Source: Nemertoderma westbladi (Eukaryota > Xenacoelomorpha > Nemertodermatida > Nemertodermatidae). From it: DNA of 64,000 bases. Position 1 is the first letter of the stretch, and each line of letters opens with the position of its first letter. The notes below the pieces were generated by a model. The model saw only the letters and a list, made by a program, of their open reading frames with translations, did no database searches and was not told the origin of the DNA. Position numbers and translations under genes: made by a program. The stretch is taken from the NCBI GenBank assembly GCA_032718475.1, contig JAUCBJ010006520.1:1-64000 (forward strand), read 5' to 3'. This document shows, piece by piece, positions 11,438 to 22,900 of the stretch.

Positions 11438-11734
11438 AAATAAAAAACTTTTTTCTGATTGCATTATTATTCATTTGAATATAGTTTAGATGTTATAAGC
11501 TCTCGGAATATAGATGTGTCAAACTCAAACAATACTGGAGTGGGAGTCAGAGTAGGAAACCTAAATACAGAAATATGATAAATCACTCATTTTTGTAGGG
11601 TTCCAAATTGGTACATTAGTAGTAGGCCTAGTGAATGGACTGATAGCTAATTTTGAATTTTTGTCTTATGTATTTTGTATATTATTTAGTATATATTTTA
11701 ATTTGATACCGGAAGTGTATGTTTGTACTTTGAC

Positions 11735-14700
11735 ATGGATGAGGTTAACTTAAATCAGTTGGCCGGCGATTCTGATAGTTTCCAAGGTTTATCCTCATCA
11801 ACTTCAAGAAGTGGTACACCCGAATCTGCGGGCTTCAGGTCATGTAGTAACATTGGCTACAGTAATGCCATTGAATCAGAGTTGTCGCCTCTAGAACCAC
11901 CGACGCCTATCAAAGTTATTCAAAATGCAGATACTGGTACTCCAAATCTACCAAAGCAATCGCCCTCTCGTGGGAGACCACCCAAAGTCAGTAAGGCTGA
12001 AAGCAGTTTGAGTTTGTTACTGAGTGCAGACCTCGGTACTGAGAGTGACCCTGTATCTCCCAGCCAGTTAGAGTTTGCTCCTTCACCAGTCTACATGGTT
12101 CCTCCTTTGCCCAAACGTCCAACCCCATTGTGCGCATTATGTGCTCTTCCAAATAGTTCGTTACTAGGCCAAGGTGAGTTGAGTCGATATGAGCCAACAC
12201 CAGACTATAACCCATGGAGAGATGGTCCATCCTGTCTCGATTTGAAGCCAGATCCCCAGATGATAGTAGCTGACGACCAAATAGAAGATAGTAGTCACAT
12301 TACATGGCGACGAAATAGATCACCTGGTAAGAAAATGAAGACTGGCTCATGGGGATTGGATACAAAACGCTTCTCTCAATCTGCTCAAGGTATTCATGAT
12401 CAGCAAAATGAGTTAGAATCCATTGGATGGGATTCTGAGCCTAGCATGGATTCTGTGGATTCCTTGTTTGAAGCAACTGGACACATCTGGGTTCATCGGT
12501 GCTGTGCAGCATGGTCTCATGGTGTGGAAGATACACCAGACTATCAACTCTTGAATGTAGATAAGGGTGTAGTCCAGGGGTTGTCGCAGTTGTGTGGATT
12601 TTGCCAACATTATGGAGCAACAATTCATTGCCGAGAACCAAATTGTAACAACAAGTATCATTATCCTTGCGCAGCTGCTTCAGGATGCTTCCAAGATTTT
12701 CAGACGCTCACCTTGTTTTGTCCTGAACACATTTACCAAGCACCTGCATTCTCGTCATTAGATTCATCTTGTGTTGTCTGCGATGAGCCAGGGGATTTGA
12801 TGTTGCAACTGTTCTGCACATCCTGTGGTCAACATTACCATGGACAATGCCTTGATCCTACCGTGGAGGTAAATGCCATTGTGCGAGGTGGTTGGCAATG
12901 CCCTGAGTGTAAGATATGTCAAACTTGCCGTCATCCTGGTGATGACAATAAAATGCTTGTCTGTGACACTTGTGATAAAGGATACCACACATTTTGTCTA
13001 AAGCCACCTGTCATGTCAATACCAAAAAATGGCTGGAAATGCGCATTCTGCAGGAAGTGTTACGATTGTGGCAACCGTACACCTGGATCAGGTCCTTCTT
13101 CTCGTTGGCATCTCAACTTTTCAGTATGTGATAGCTGTTACCAGCAACGCAATAAGGGTTTATTTTGCCCTCTGTGTGGCCGGGCTTACAGGCATTCTGC
13201 GAGTCAGGCTATGGTCCAGTGTCGGCGCTGTAAAAAACATTGTCATATAAGCTGTGATGGTGACTACTCTGAGCATGGTGGTCCTGATAATTATGTTTGC
13301 ACTGTGTGTCGTACCAATGTCATACCAGACGGGAACAGTATCACTGAAGCTCAAAGTTCGATGTTGCGTGAAATTGCTGAAGCTGCTAAACTTGGAGTTC
13401 CTGCTATTTCCCCCCTTCTAGAATCATCACCTTTAAGTATTCCCCTGATATCTCCGGGTCTATCAGAACCATCTCAGACGCTGTCATTTGCTGAATTTAA
13501 AACCGATGAAAGAGAGGCATTTGGTAACTTGAATAAACTCAATCTAAATAATCGATCAACCACCATTGAAAAACCAACATTGCAAGTGGTTCCTTCAGCA
13601 CAGGGAGCCACTCGTCGTGGACGACGGCCTCTCAAAATAGGTCTCCACCCTCCCGATATGGACAGTTCGATGGACTATCATGATGGTCCTCGAGCCAGGC
13701 GTGAGGAGGATGATGATGGCTCACCATCAGCGATTCTGGTGTTGACTAGTACTGAAGACACGTTCACTCTTAGTCAAGACATGTGTGTATCCTGTGGTTC
13801 ATTCGGAAAGGGGAAAGAGGGGCAACTAATAGCTTGTTCACAATGTGGGGAATGTTTTCATCCTTATTGTGCTGGGGTGAAGTTGACAAATACAGCTATA
13901 GAAAAGGGTTGGAGATGCTTGGATTGTACAGTCTGTGAAGGTTGTGGAAAGGCTTCGGATGAGGCATGTCTGTTACTATGTGATGATTGCGAAACTTCTT
14001 ACCACACTTATTGCTTAGAGCCTCCTCTTATTACAGTTCCTTCTGGGGGCTGGAAATGCTCCCGATGTGTTTACTGCCAAGAATGTGGTATTACAGATCC
14101 AGGGTGGCACTGCCATTGGGAAAACAATTACACAAAATGTACTCCTTGTGCCAGCATATATAACTGTCCTAGTTGCAGGCATGCTTATCAAGAAGGTGAA
14201 CTTATTATACAGTGTAGTCAATGTGAAAGGTGGTTACATGGGTCCTGTGATTCGCTTAATACTGAAGAAGATTTGGACCGTGAATCTGAGAAGGGCTATA
14301 AATGTTTACTATGTCGACCATTTCTCGATACTAGTCCTCTCCCAGAGCCTGAACCTAATAAAATCCAAATTCAGTTTGATTATAATCCAACTCCATCTAT
14401 TCAGAAATCTGTCCCATGTTCGAGACAATACACTGTGGAAGGAGTGCGACTTACTGAATGGGGTTTGCAACAAATAAGAAGCTTGCAGATGCCTTCAACA
14501 CTGATGAATTCCAATCCCAAAACAAAGAGGTCACGGTCTCTAGGAACTTCCGCTTCTAGCCTTGCCAAAAAACATGCTCTAAAGAGAGGGTTTAGTCGGG
14601 GATTTGAAATTAAACCCGGATTATTTGATAGTGATGAAAGCGGTGGATGTGATAGTGCAGTCGATTACATGGCTGACAATGAAGCCCTAGATGGTATTCC

Positions 14701-17700
14701 AACAGTATCGCAAAATGCTGAACAGGAACAAAAACGTCGCTATAAGTTTACAAAACCTGGTATTGGTGGATTTATTCCAAAGATGCGCGGTCCAAAAAAG
14801 TCTGCATCCGTGCATGATGATCCCACCCTTGAACAAAATGATCCGACTTCAGATGCACCGCGTATAGGATCAAAGAAACGACGTGCTAGGAAAAAACCTG
14901 GGCTTGAGACAATTTACCCGGCTTACCTGCAAGAGGCTTTCTTTGGGAAATCCCTTCTACAGTCCTACACCAATACTGTACCATTTGATAAAGATACTGT
15001 TGAAAACATTTCTTTGGTTAACAATACCGACACTGGCCTTCCTCAACCAGATATACCAATAGATCCATTTGTACTTCCTCAAGATGAAATGCTGTTTGAA
15101 ATTTTTAATAATGATGTTGATATTTCGAATACACTTACATCATTATCATCAGACTCAAAACATGTGAAGTCGTCTGAGTTGTCAGGCGATGCCCTTACCG
15201 AAAACCTTGACAGTTTGTTGAATTCTATGGGCGGTGTAGATGATTTATTTTCTGATGTGATTCTTAATGAAAAGCACGAGTTACCCGTTCTTCCTCCAAA
15301 CATGCACTTGGGAATTAGCAGCAACTCAACCATGTTGGACCTGGGCATCCAAAATAGAGGTTCTATGATAGCCGCCCCACAAACTATGCCTATTCAACAA
15401 CCGCTTCCAACATCGGTTACATCAACTCAGTCTTCAATGGAATATCGGCTACTGGAACAACAGATATTCCAACAAATGATAGAGGTTCAACAACTTCAAT
15501 TACAACAGCAGAAGATTTCAGTAGAACGTGCTTCTATGCCAAATTTAACTATGAGTTTAAGCTCGCCTTTAGTTGGCCATGCTGTCTCGCAGGTTAGTAC
15601 CAGTAGTCAAATTACTGAATCTACCGAGTTAAAGAACACTAATGGAAGTAGCAACGATGATGTGGAAAAGCTAAGCAATAACGCAAAGATGTTTAAAAAG
15701 TGGGAAAGCGATGAGAGTTTGGGGGTATTATCCACTATATCCCCTGTTTTGTATTGTAATGTGCAATGCCCGAATTTAAAAGAAGATAACCCGGATTGGC
15801 CAGCACGATTTCGTAAAATAACGAAAATGTGGCGAATGCTAACAAATGACGAAAAGGCTCCATACTTACAATTAGCACGGGAAAATCGAGCTACATTGAG
15901 AATCAGGCAGCAAGTTGAAAAAAACCAAGGTTCTAGTAAACCAAAGTCACCTAGAATTAGCCATCTTGTTCAGCGTCAGGTGCACGACCTAATGTCTGCA
16001 TCAAGTGGTGAGTCTAATGATCGACTGTGCGACAGCGGGGAAACTACTCCTGATTGCGCGAGTCAAGACTCGGCTGTATCATTTACTGAAACTCAAATCT
16101 CCGACACAGCCAGTGACGCGACCAAATCAGAATCACCCAACTCCTACCCCCTACCACTAATAACTGATGATGTTAGTGTCGGATTGAAGTTGGAACCCAG
16201 TGACGCTGCGATTTCAGCTTCCTATGTTCATAGCCAACTTATTGCAAGCACTTCCACTTCACCTGCTCACCAGCTACCAACCGAGGCTATTACGAAAACA
16301 GGTGCTGCCAATGACAGGTTAGAAGTATTCAAAAAGCCAGAAATTCCCTTGAAATTATCTAACCCACCCGTAACGAATCCTGCGGCAGATGCGTTTTTGC
16401 AGCAACGTTTGAACTTGCAGCATCAACAGCAGGATACTGCACGCGTTCCAATTGACGACCAAGTGCATTCGCTTCCTCCTCTCCCACCATATAAGCAACC
16501 GCACCCTATACCGTTGTCTATACCAACATCCCTTGAAAGCCCATCCCAACAAGCCGCACCCAACCGATATCCATCCCTGCAACCTAGTCACAGTGCAAGT
16601 CAAAAGGAACATATTGCTATGTGGTTGCAGCAGCAACACAAAATTGGTGGTGGTCCGAGTTCATCAACACCTTATTCTCAGCTTCCACAACATCAGGCGA
16701 TGACTCCGCAACAAGTTTTGCTAATTAAACGTCTTTCCGAGAAGATGTTAGCAGCTCAACAAGAAAAGTTACGACGTCAGCTGGCCGATGGTACGCAACC
16801 CACGTCATCAGCGGGAGAAAAACAAATTAGTTACGGCACTCCAGAGACAACAGTCGTTCCACAGATCGCTAAGCAACAATTTCCAGAAACATTATCACCA
16901 AAACCAAATGTGTTCAACTTTTTAGCGGCATCTTCAACTGGGAATGTTAGATTTAATGTTCCTCCATCTCAGACTTCCACCCCACAAACAGTTTCTTCAA
17001 ACTTGTTACCTTTGACACAGGTGCCCATCACTGCAACCTCTGGTCTCCAACGTACAACTAGTGCTTTTCAAACTGGTCTCAAACCCACATCTGGGGGTTT
17101 TCAAACTGGACTTCAACCCACAACTGTTTCCGTTCAAAATGCCAGCCAAAGCTCTACTGGTAGTTTTCTAACTAGTCTCCAACCCGCAACTAGTAAATTA
17201 CACACAGATCACCAACCTATAACTTGTACTTTTCAAACTGGTCTTCAGCCAAGAACTAGTGCTTTTCAAACAGACTTCCAATCTGCAACAAGTTCGTGCG
17301 AATCTAGTAATACACCATCAGCAATTAGTCTACATTCTGATCTGCCACTTAAAACTGCTTCTTTTCAACACGACCTCCCACTAACTCATAATGAATTGCA
17401 ATGTGATATCCAACCCGCACCCATACTACCGCCTTCCTCAGTGCAATCTGCACTCCTCAAACATACCACTAGTGCCGATATTTGGTCGACTGGCCGACAC
17501 ACTACATCCTGTGCCAATACCTGGCCACAAGCCAGATCTTCTCCGTGTTCCCAAAGTATAACTGAAAGCACATTGAAATCCCCGGTGGCTCCATTATTCA
17601 CCTTCACGGGCATTAAGACAGAAGATTCTCCCGCACTTCCGTTGTCTCCGCACGGCAACCATAGTAATGCAAACGTCCAGTTTTCACGCTCGAATGAGAT

Positions 17701-18112
17701 CCAGTTAACGAGATCCAGCGACGTCCGTTTATTTCCGGTGGATAACCAGCTTATCACAAATACGACTAATAATGTTAGTGAAAGTTATAATTTTAATGAA
17801 ACTCTAGTCTACAAAACCACTAGCGAATCCGATGTGGTTAAAGGCAATCAACAATTACAAACAGCTCCTGTTACGATAGATCCGCTGGTCGGTTTACCCT
17901 TCGTCGATCCTTCCATACAAGATTATCTCGACGAGAATCCTGGGGAAGACAAGACGAGTCCTAATTTAATGGACGAGTCACCGTTGGTGAGTAGTTGTCT
18001 AGAGGATGGCTCACCAGTAGTGAGTAGTTCCGTTGTCGTGCCGACGCCATCAACCCACGGCGTCTATGTTCCAGAACCCCCAACGTGGACTGAAGAGGAC
18101 ACGTTACTATGA
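11735..18112 (+). CDS. KMT2C/KMT2D (MLL3/MLL4)-like N-terminal protein, intronless, without SET domain
   Basis: A 2125-residue protein homologous to the N-terminal half of the KMT2C/KMT2D histone H3K4 methyltransferases, which act in nuclear COMPASS-like complexes at enhancers. In order: an extended PHD split by an insert (about 133-331, from CALC to CPEH), a PHD triad (about 346-526), a second PHD triad (about 684-861), Q-rich helices (about 1238-1262), an HMG-like box (about 1345-1400, with WPARFRKITKMWRMLTNDEK) and a long S/T/P/Q-rich tail with an LDSLL motif. I chose the ATG at 11735: it has a strong context (GACATGG) and an in-frame TAA lies upstream at 11699-11701, so the N-terminus is in this exon. 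The ORF ends at TGA with no FYRN, FYRC or SET region. Drosophila splits this gene into Lpt/Cmi (N-terminal) and trr (SET); this may be a parallel case. Two GTGAGT donor-like hexamers at 17987 and 18020 could instead splice past the stop to exons I do not see. Confidence 0.9.
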   Translation: MDEVNLNQLAGDSDSFQGLSSSTSRSGTPESAGFRSCSNIGYSNAIESELSPLEPPTPIKVIQNADTGTPNLPKQSPSRGRPPKVSKAESSLSLLLSADLGTESDPVSPSQLEFAPSPVYMVPPLPKRPTPLCALCALPNSSLLGQGELSRYEPTPDYNPWRDGPSCLDLKPDPQMIVADDQIEDSSHITWRRNRSPGKKMKTGSWGLDTKRFSQSAQGIHDQQNELESIGWDSEPSMDSVDSLFEATGHIWVHRCCAAWSHGVEDTPDYQLLNVDKGVVQGLSQLCGFCQHYGATIHCREPNCNNKYHYPCAAASGCFQDFQTLTLFCPEHIYQAPAFSSLDSSCVVCDEPGDLMLQLFCTSCGQHYHGQCLDPTVEVNAIVRGGWQCPECKICQTCRHPGDDNKMLVCDTCDKGYHTFCLKPPVMSIPKNGWKCAFCRKCYDCGNRTPGSGPSSRWHLNFSVCDSCYQQRNKGLFCPLCGRAYRHSASQAMVQCRRCKKHCHISCDGDYSEHGGPDNYVCTVCRTNVIPDGNSITEAQSSMLREIAEAAKLGVPAISPLLESSPLSIPLISPGLSEPSQTLSFAEFKTDEREAFGNLNKLNLNNRSTTIEKPTLQVVPSAQGATRRGRRPLKIGLHPPDMDSSMDYHDGPRARREEDDDGSPSAILVLTSTEDTFTLSQDMCVSCGSFGKGKEGQLIACSQCGECFHPYCAGVKLTNTAIEKGWRCLDCTVCEGCGKASDEACLLLCDDCETSYHTYCLEPPLITVPSGGWKCSRCVYCQECGITDPGWHCHWENNYTKCTPCASIYNCPSCRHAYQEGELIIQCSQCERWLHGSCDSLNTEEDLDRESEKGYKCLLCRPFLDTSPLPEPEPNKIQIQFDYNPTPSIQKSVPCSRQYTVEGVRLTEWGLQQIRSLQMPSTLMNSNPKTKRSRSLGTSASSLAKKHALKRGFSRGFEIKPGLFDSDESGGCDSAVDYMADNEALDGIPTVSQNAEQEQKRRYKFTKPGIGGFIPKMRGPKKSASVHDDPTLEQNDPTSDAPRIGSKKRRARKKPGLETIYPAYLQEAFFGKSLLQSYTNTVPFDKDTVENISLVNNTDTGLPQPDIPIDPFVLPQDEMLFEIFNNDVDISNTLTSLSSDSKHVKSSELSGDALTENLDSLLNSMGGVDDLFSDVILNEKHELPVLPPNMHLGISSNSTMLDLGIQNRGSMIAAPQTMPIQQPLPTSVTSTQSSMEYRLLEQQIFQQMIEVQQLQLQQQKISVERASMPNLTMSLSSPLVGHAVSQVSTSSQITESTELKNTNGSSNDDVEKLSNNAKMFKKWESDESLGVLSTISPVLYCNVQCPNLKEDNPDWPARFRKITKMWRMLTNDEKAPYLQLARENRATLRIRQQVEKNQGSSKPKSPRISHLVQRQVHDLMSASSGESNDRLCDSGETTPDCASQDSAVSFTETQISDTASDATKSESPNSYPLPLITDDVSVGLKLEPSDAAISASYVHSQLIASTSTSPAHQLPTEAITKTGAANDRLEVFKKPEIPLKLSNPPVTNPAADAFLQQRLNLQHQQQDTARVPIDDQVHSLPPLPPYKQPHPIPLSIPTSLESPSQQAAPNRYPSLQPSHSASQKEHIAMWLQQQHKIGGGPSSSTPYSQLPQHQAMTPQQVLLIKRLSEKMLAAQQEKLRRQLADGTQPTSSAGEKQISYGTPETTVVPQIAKQQFPETLSPKPNVFNFLAASSTGNVRFNVPPSQTSTPQTVSSNLLPLTQVPITATSGLQRTTSAFQTGLKPTSGGFQTGLQPTTVSVQNASQSSTGSFLTSLQPATSKLHTDHQPITCTFQTGLQPRTSAFQTDFQSATSSCESSNTPSAISLHSDLPLKTASFQHDLPLTHNELQCDIQPAPILPPSSVQSALLKHTTSADIWSTGRHTTSCANTWPQARSSPCSQSITESTLKSPVAPLFTFTGIKTEDSPALPLSPHGNHSNANVQFSRSNEIQLTRSSDVRLFPVDNQLITNTTNNVSESYNFNETLVYKTTSESDVVKGNQQLQTAPVTIDPLVGLPFVDPSIQDYLDENPGEDKTSPNLMDESPLVSSCLEDGSPVVSSSVVVPTPSTHGVYVPEPPTWTEEDTLL

Positions 18113-19960
18113 TCTACATCACTAGCATAGCTATCGAGGACATTCAAGGATCGGTTAATCGGAAATAGCGATATCTGTATTTATCCGTCACAGAGTATAG
18201 GCCTAGCAGAGGTGTATGATAAACCTGGACTATAAGTGTTAATTATAGTTGTTATATTTACTTTTTAGCTTTGAATTATAATGGCAATCATTAATGTCAT
18301 TATTTGGTATTTTTCAAAGCTTAAACGTAGCCGGTATTTATTTGACGGTAATTTTAGTTCTGTTAAATTTGTGTGTTTTCATAATATTACTTTCGGAGAC
18401 CTGCTTTTATCAACTTATCGCAGTTCATGAATAATCGGTGCAGGTTCAGTAAATTAAACTTTTTGCACATACCACTAGGGTTGGTACTTTAAAACTTTAT
18501 ATTGCACATCCGGGCAAGATTTAAAGTAATCAAAGAAGGACAGCTCTCTCTCTAGGTTCTAGAACCAATATATTTTTCATTTTTTAGATAGGCCTTCCAA
18601 GCCTCAACTATTACTATTTTTTGTTAGACTTTTTTTATGCGCATTTTCGAGGAACAGTAGGTGCACATTCTACTATTTCGAGGAAATGCGGATTAAAATG
18701 AGGACAAAAAAATTATTTCTTTTTGTAGAAGATGATGATTTCTTTTAAAAGTTTACTTTTTCTCCGCCAAAATGCGGACAAAAACGACTTTTTGCCCAAA
18801 ATCAACCCACATTTATAATAATTCTAATATTAATTATGAATAATATTAAATAGAATTATTGGAAGTTGAAGGTACATTGAGCACCAGTAGCTACCATTTA
18901 ATCCTTCTTTAAAATATTCCCTTTTGAATTATAAGTAAGTTATCGCTAATTTAAATTCTTCCCCATTCTGTAATTAAATAATACTAGCTACTATTAATTA
19001 GCTATACTTTGTTAGTGAAGGTGATATTCCAGAACGTTAATCAAATAATCTTACCAAAAATTTGATTAAACTAGCTACTTGTTCAAAATATCCTACATAC
19101 AACTAAACATTTTAATGCTAAATTTATTAATAATTACCATCGTAATTACTTATCTAGAATAAATAAATGCGAAATCAACAGAAAAATCTTCTAGACCTTT
19201 GATTGGATAAATAATTTAAAACAGCATTTTTGGAATTTTGATTGGATAATTACTTTTTGTCTGCATATGCGGACAAAAAAGTATTTTATGTCCGCATTTA
19301 TGCTGATAAAAAGTGAATTTTTAAAGAAAATTTATATTTGAAATATGTTTTTAACGTATTTAGTTGATTCTATAAAAATAAATAAAATGTATTGGTATTT
19401 GTAGTAAGTTTATGCAGGAAGAGAAAATTACAAACTTGAACTTCCTTTTGAGGAAGTAACACTTTATAGCGTTATGATTATCTCGTTTCAATCTTGTAAT
19501 AAATCCATTTGGGTCAGAACGCTACAAAGTGCTACTTTTTACATGCATCTGTATGTTGATAGATATTTCGTGTTGTATTTGTTCGTTGTTTAATTTCGAT
19601 TTTATATTTGCATTATTATTGTTTATATAAATATAGCCATATATGTTTGTGTGTGTAGAACTTATTGTATGTATTAATAACTATGTGCTATTAATATTAA
19701 TATTATAACGATGTTGGATCGTAATTATAATAATTTGTTAAAATGGCAAATGAGGGTAATAATATGGAATGCAATAAAGTATTAGTATCTAATACATTGC
19801 ATTTTTTCTATTCGGTGGCATTACTGTACTGTTTTTTGTGTTCGTTTTTTTTTTCTTCAGATAATCACGTGGAATAATCAATGAGCGTTGATAACAATAC
19901 CATTTCATTTGAGCAATACGATTCGATATTGCACAGTAAATAATTTACTTAATTGACATC
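18113..19960 (+). other. 3' flank / probable 3' UTR of the KMT2-like gene
   Basis: AT-rich and without coding content. Several AATAAA hexamers occur. Between about 18640 and 19300 the words TGCGGACAAAAA and ATTTTTGTCCGCAT recur in both orientations, suggesting an old inverted-repeat insertion. A long pyrimidine tract ending in CAG at about 19838-19860 looks like a splice acceptor, but only a few codons are open behind it. Confidence 0.45.
19773..19778 (+). terminator. Candidate polyadenylation signal AATAAA
   Basis: AATAAA in GCAATAAAGT, the last clear hexamer before the satellite. An earlier one is at 19498-19503. Which one the KMT2-like gene uses, if either, cannot be told from sequence. 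Confidence 0.3.
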
Positions 19961-22900
19961 CCAGTCCCTTGATCTACATCCCAGTCCCTTGATCTACATC
20001 CAAGTCCCTTGATCTACATCCAAGTCCCTTGATCTACATGCCAGTCCCTTGATCTACATCCTTGTCCCTTGATCTACAACCCAGTCCCTTGATCTACATC
20101 CCAGTCCCTTGATCTACATCCCAGTCCCTTGATCTACATCCAAGTCCCTTGATCTACATCCCAGTCCCTTGATCTACATCCAAGTCCCTTGATCTACATC
20201 CAAGTCCCTTGATCTACATGCCAGTCCCTTGATCTACATCCTTGTCCCTTGATCTACAACCCAGTCCCTTGATCTACATCCCAGTCCCTTGATCTACATC
20301 CCAGTCCCTTGATCTACATCCCAGTCCCTTGATCTACATCCCAGTCCCTTGATCTACATCCCAGTCCCTTGATCTACATCCCAGTCCCTTGATCTACATC
20401 CCAGTCCCTTGATCTACATCCCAGTCCCTTGATCTACATCCAAGTCCCTTGATCTACATCCCAGTCCCTTGATCTACATCCAAGTCCCTTGATCTACATC
20501 CAAGTCCCTTGATCTACATGCCAGTCCCTTGATCTACATCCTTGTCCCTTGATCTACAACCCAGTCCCTTGATCTACATCCCAGTCCCTTGATCTACATC
20601 CCAGTCCCTTGATCTACATCCCAGTCCCTTGATCTACATCCAAGTCCCTTGATCTACATCCCAGTCCCTTGATCTACATCCCAGTCCCTTGATTTACATC
20701 CCAGTCCCTTGATCTACATCCCAGCCCCTTGATCTACATCCCAGTCCCTTGATCTACATCCCAGTCCCTTGATTTACATCCCAGTCCCTTGATCTACATC
20801 CCAGCCCCTTGATCTACATCCCAGTCCCTTGATCTACATCCCAGCCCTTTGATCTACATCCCAGTCCCTTGATCTACATCCCAGCCCTTTGATCTACATC
20901 CCAGTCCCTTGATCTACATCCCAGCCCTTTGATCTACATCCCAATCCCTTGATTTACATCCCAGTCCCTTGATCTACATCCAAGTCCCTTGATCTACATC
21001 CAAGTCCCTTGATCTACATCCCAGTCCCTTGATCTACATCCCAGCCCTTTGATCTACATCCCAGTCCCTTGATCTACATCCAAGTCCCTTGATCTACATC
21101 CAAGTCCCTTGATCTACATCCCAGTCCCTTGATCTACATCCCAGTCCCTTGATTTACATCCCAGTCCCTTGATCTACATCCAAGTCCCTTGATCTACATC
21201 CCAGCCCTTTGATCTACATCCCAGTCCCTTGATCTACATCCCAGCCCTTTGATCTACATCCCAGTCCCTTGATCTACATCCCAGCCCTTTGATCTACATC
21301 CCAATCCCTTGATTTACATCCCAGTCCCTTGATCTACATCCAAGTCCCTTGATCTACATCCCAGTCCCTTGATCTACATCCCAGCCCTTTGATCTACATC
21401 CCAGTCCCTTGATCTACATCCCAGCCCTTTGATCTACATCCCAGTCCCTTGATCTACATCCCAGCCCTTTGATCTACATCCAAGTCCCTTGATCTACATC
21501 CCAGTCCCTTGATCTACATCCCAGCCCTTTGATCTACATCCCAATCCCTTGATTTACATCCCAGTCCCTTGATCTACATCCAAGTCCCTTGATCTACATC
21601 CCAGTCCCTTGATCTACATCCCAGCCCCTTGATCTACATCCAAGTCCCTTGATCTACATCCCAGTCCCTTGATCTACATCCCAGCCCTTTGATCTACATC
21701 CCAATCCCTTGATTTACATCCCAGTCCCTTGATCTACATCCAAGTCCCTTGATCTACATCCCAGTCCCTTGATCTACATCCCAGCCCTTTGATCTACATC
21801 CCAGCCCTTTGATCTACATCCCAGTCCCTTGATCTACATCCCAGCCCTTTGATCTACATCCAAGTCCCTTGATCTACATCCCAGTCCCTTGATCTACATC
21901 CCAGTCCCTTGATTTACATCCCAGTCCCTTGATTTACATCCCAGTCCCTTGATCTACATCCCAGTCCCTTGATCTACATCCCAGCCCCTTGATCTACATC
22001 CCAGCCCTTTGATCTACATCCCAGTCCCTTGATCTACATCCCAGCCCTTTGATCTACATCCCAGTCCCTTGATCTACATCCCAGCCCTTTGATCTACATC
22101 CAAGTCCCTTGATCTACATCCCAGTCCCTTGATCTACATCCCAGCCCTTTGATCTACATCCCAATCCCTTGATTTACATCCCAGTCCCTTGATCTACATC
22201 CAAGTCCCTTGATCTACATCCAAGTCCCTTGATCTACATCCAAGTCCCTTGATCTACATCCCAGTCCCTTGATCTACATCCCAGTCCCTTGATTTACATC
22301 CCAGTCCCTTGATCTACATCCCAGCCCTTTGATCTACATCCCAGTCCCTTGATCTACATCCCAGCCCTTTGATCTACATCCCAGTCCCTTGATCTACATC
22401 CCAGCCCTTTGATCTACATCCCAATCCCTTGATTTACATCCCAGTCCCTTGATCTACATCCAAGTCCCTTGATCTACATCCAAGTCCCTTGATCTACATC
22501 CCAGTCCCTTGATTTACATCCCAGTCCCTTGATCTACATCCCAGTCCCTTGATTTACATCCCAGTCCCTTGATCTACATCCCAGTCCCTTGATTTACATC
22601 CCAGTCCCTTGATCTACATCCCAGCCCCTTGATCTACATCCCAGTCCCTTGATCTACATCCCAGCCCTTTGATCTACATCCCAGTCCCTTGATCTACATC
22701 CCAGCCCTTTGATCTACATCCCAGTCCCTTGATCTACATCCCAGCCCTTTGATCTACATCCCAATCCCTTGATTTACATCCCAGTCCCTTGATCTACATC
22801 CAAGTCCCTTGATCTACATCCAAGTCCCTTGATCTACATCCAAGTCCCTTGATCTACATCCCAGTCCCTTGATCTACATCCCAGTCCCTTGATTTACATC

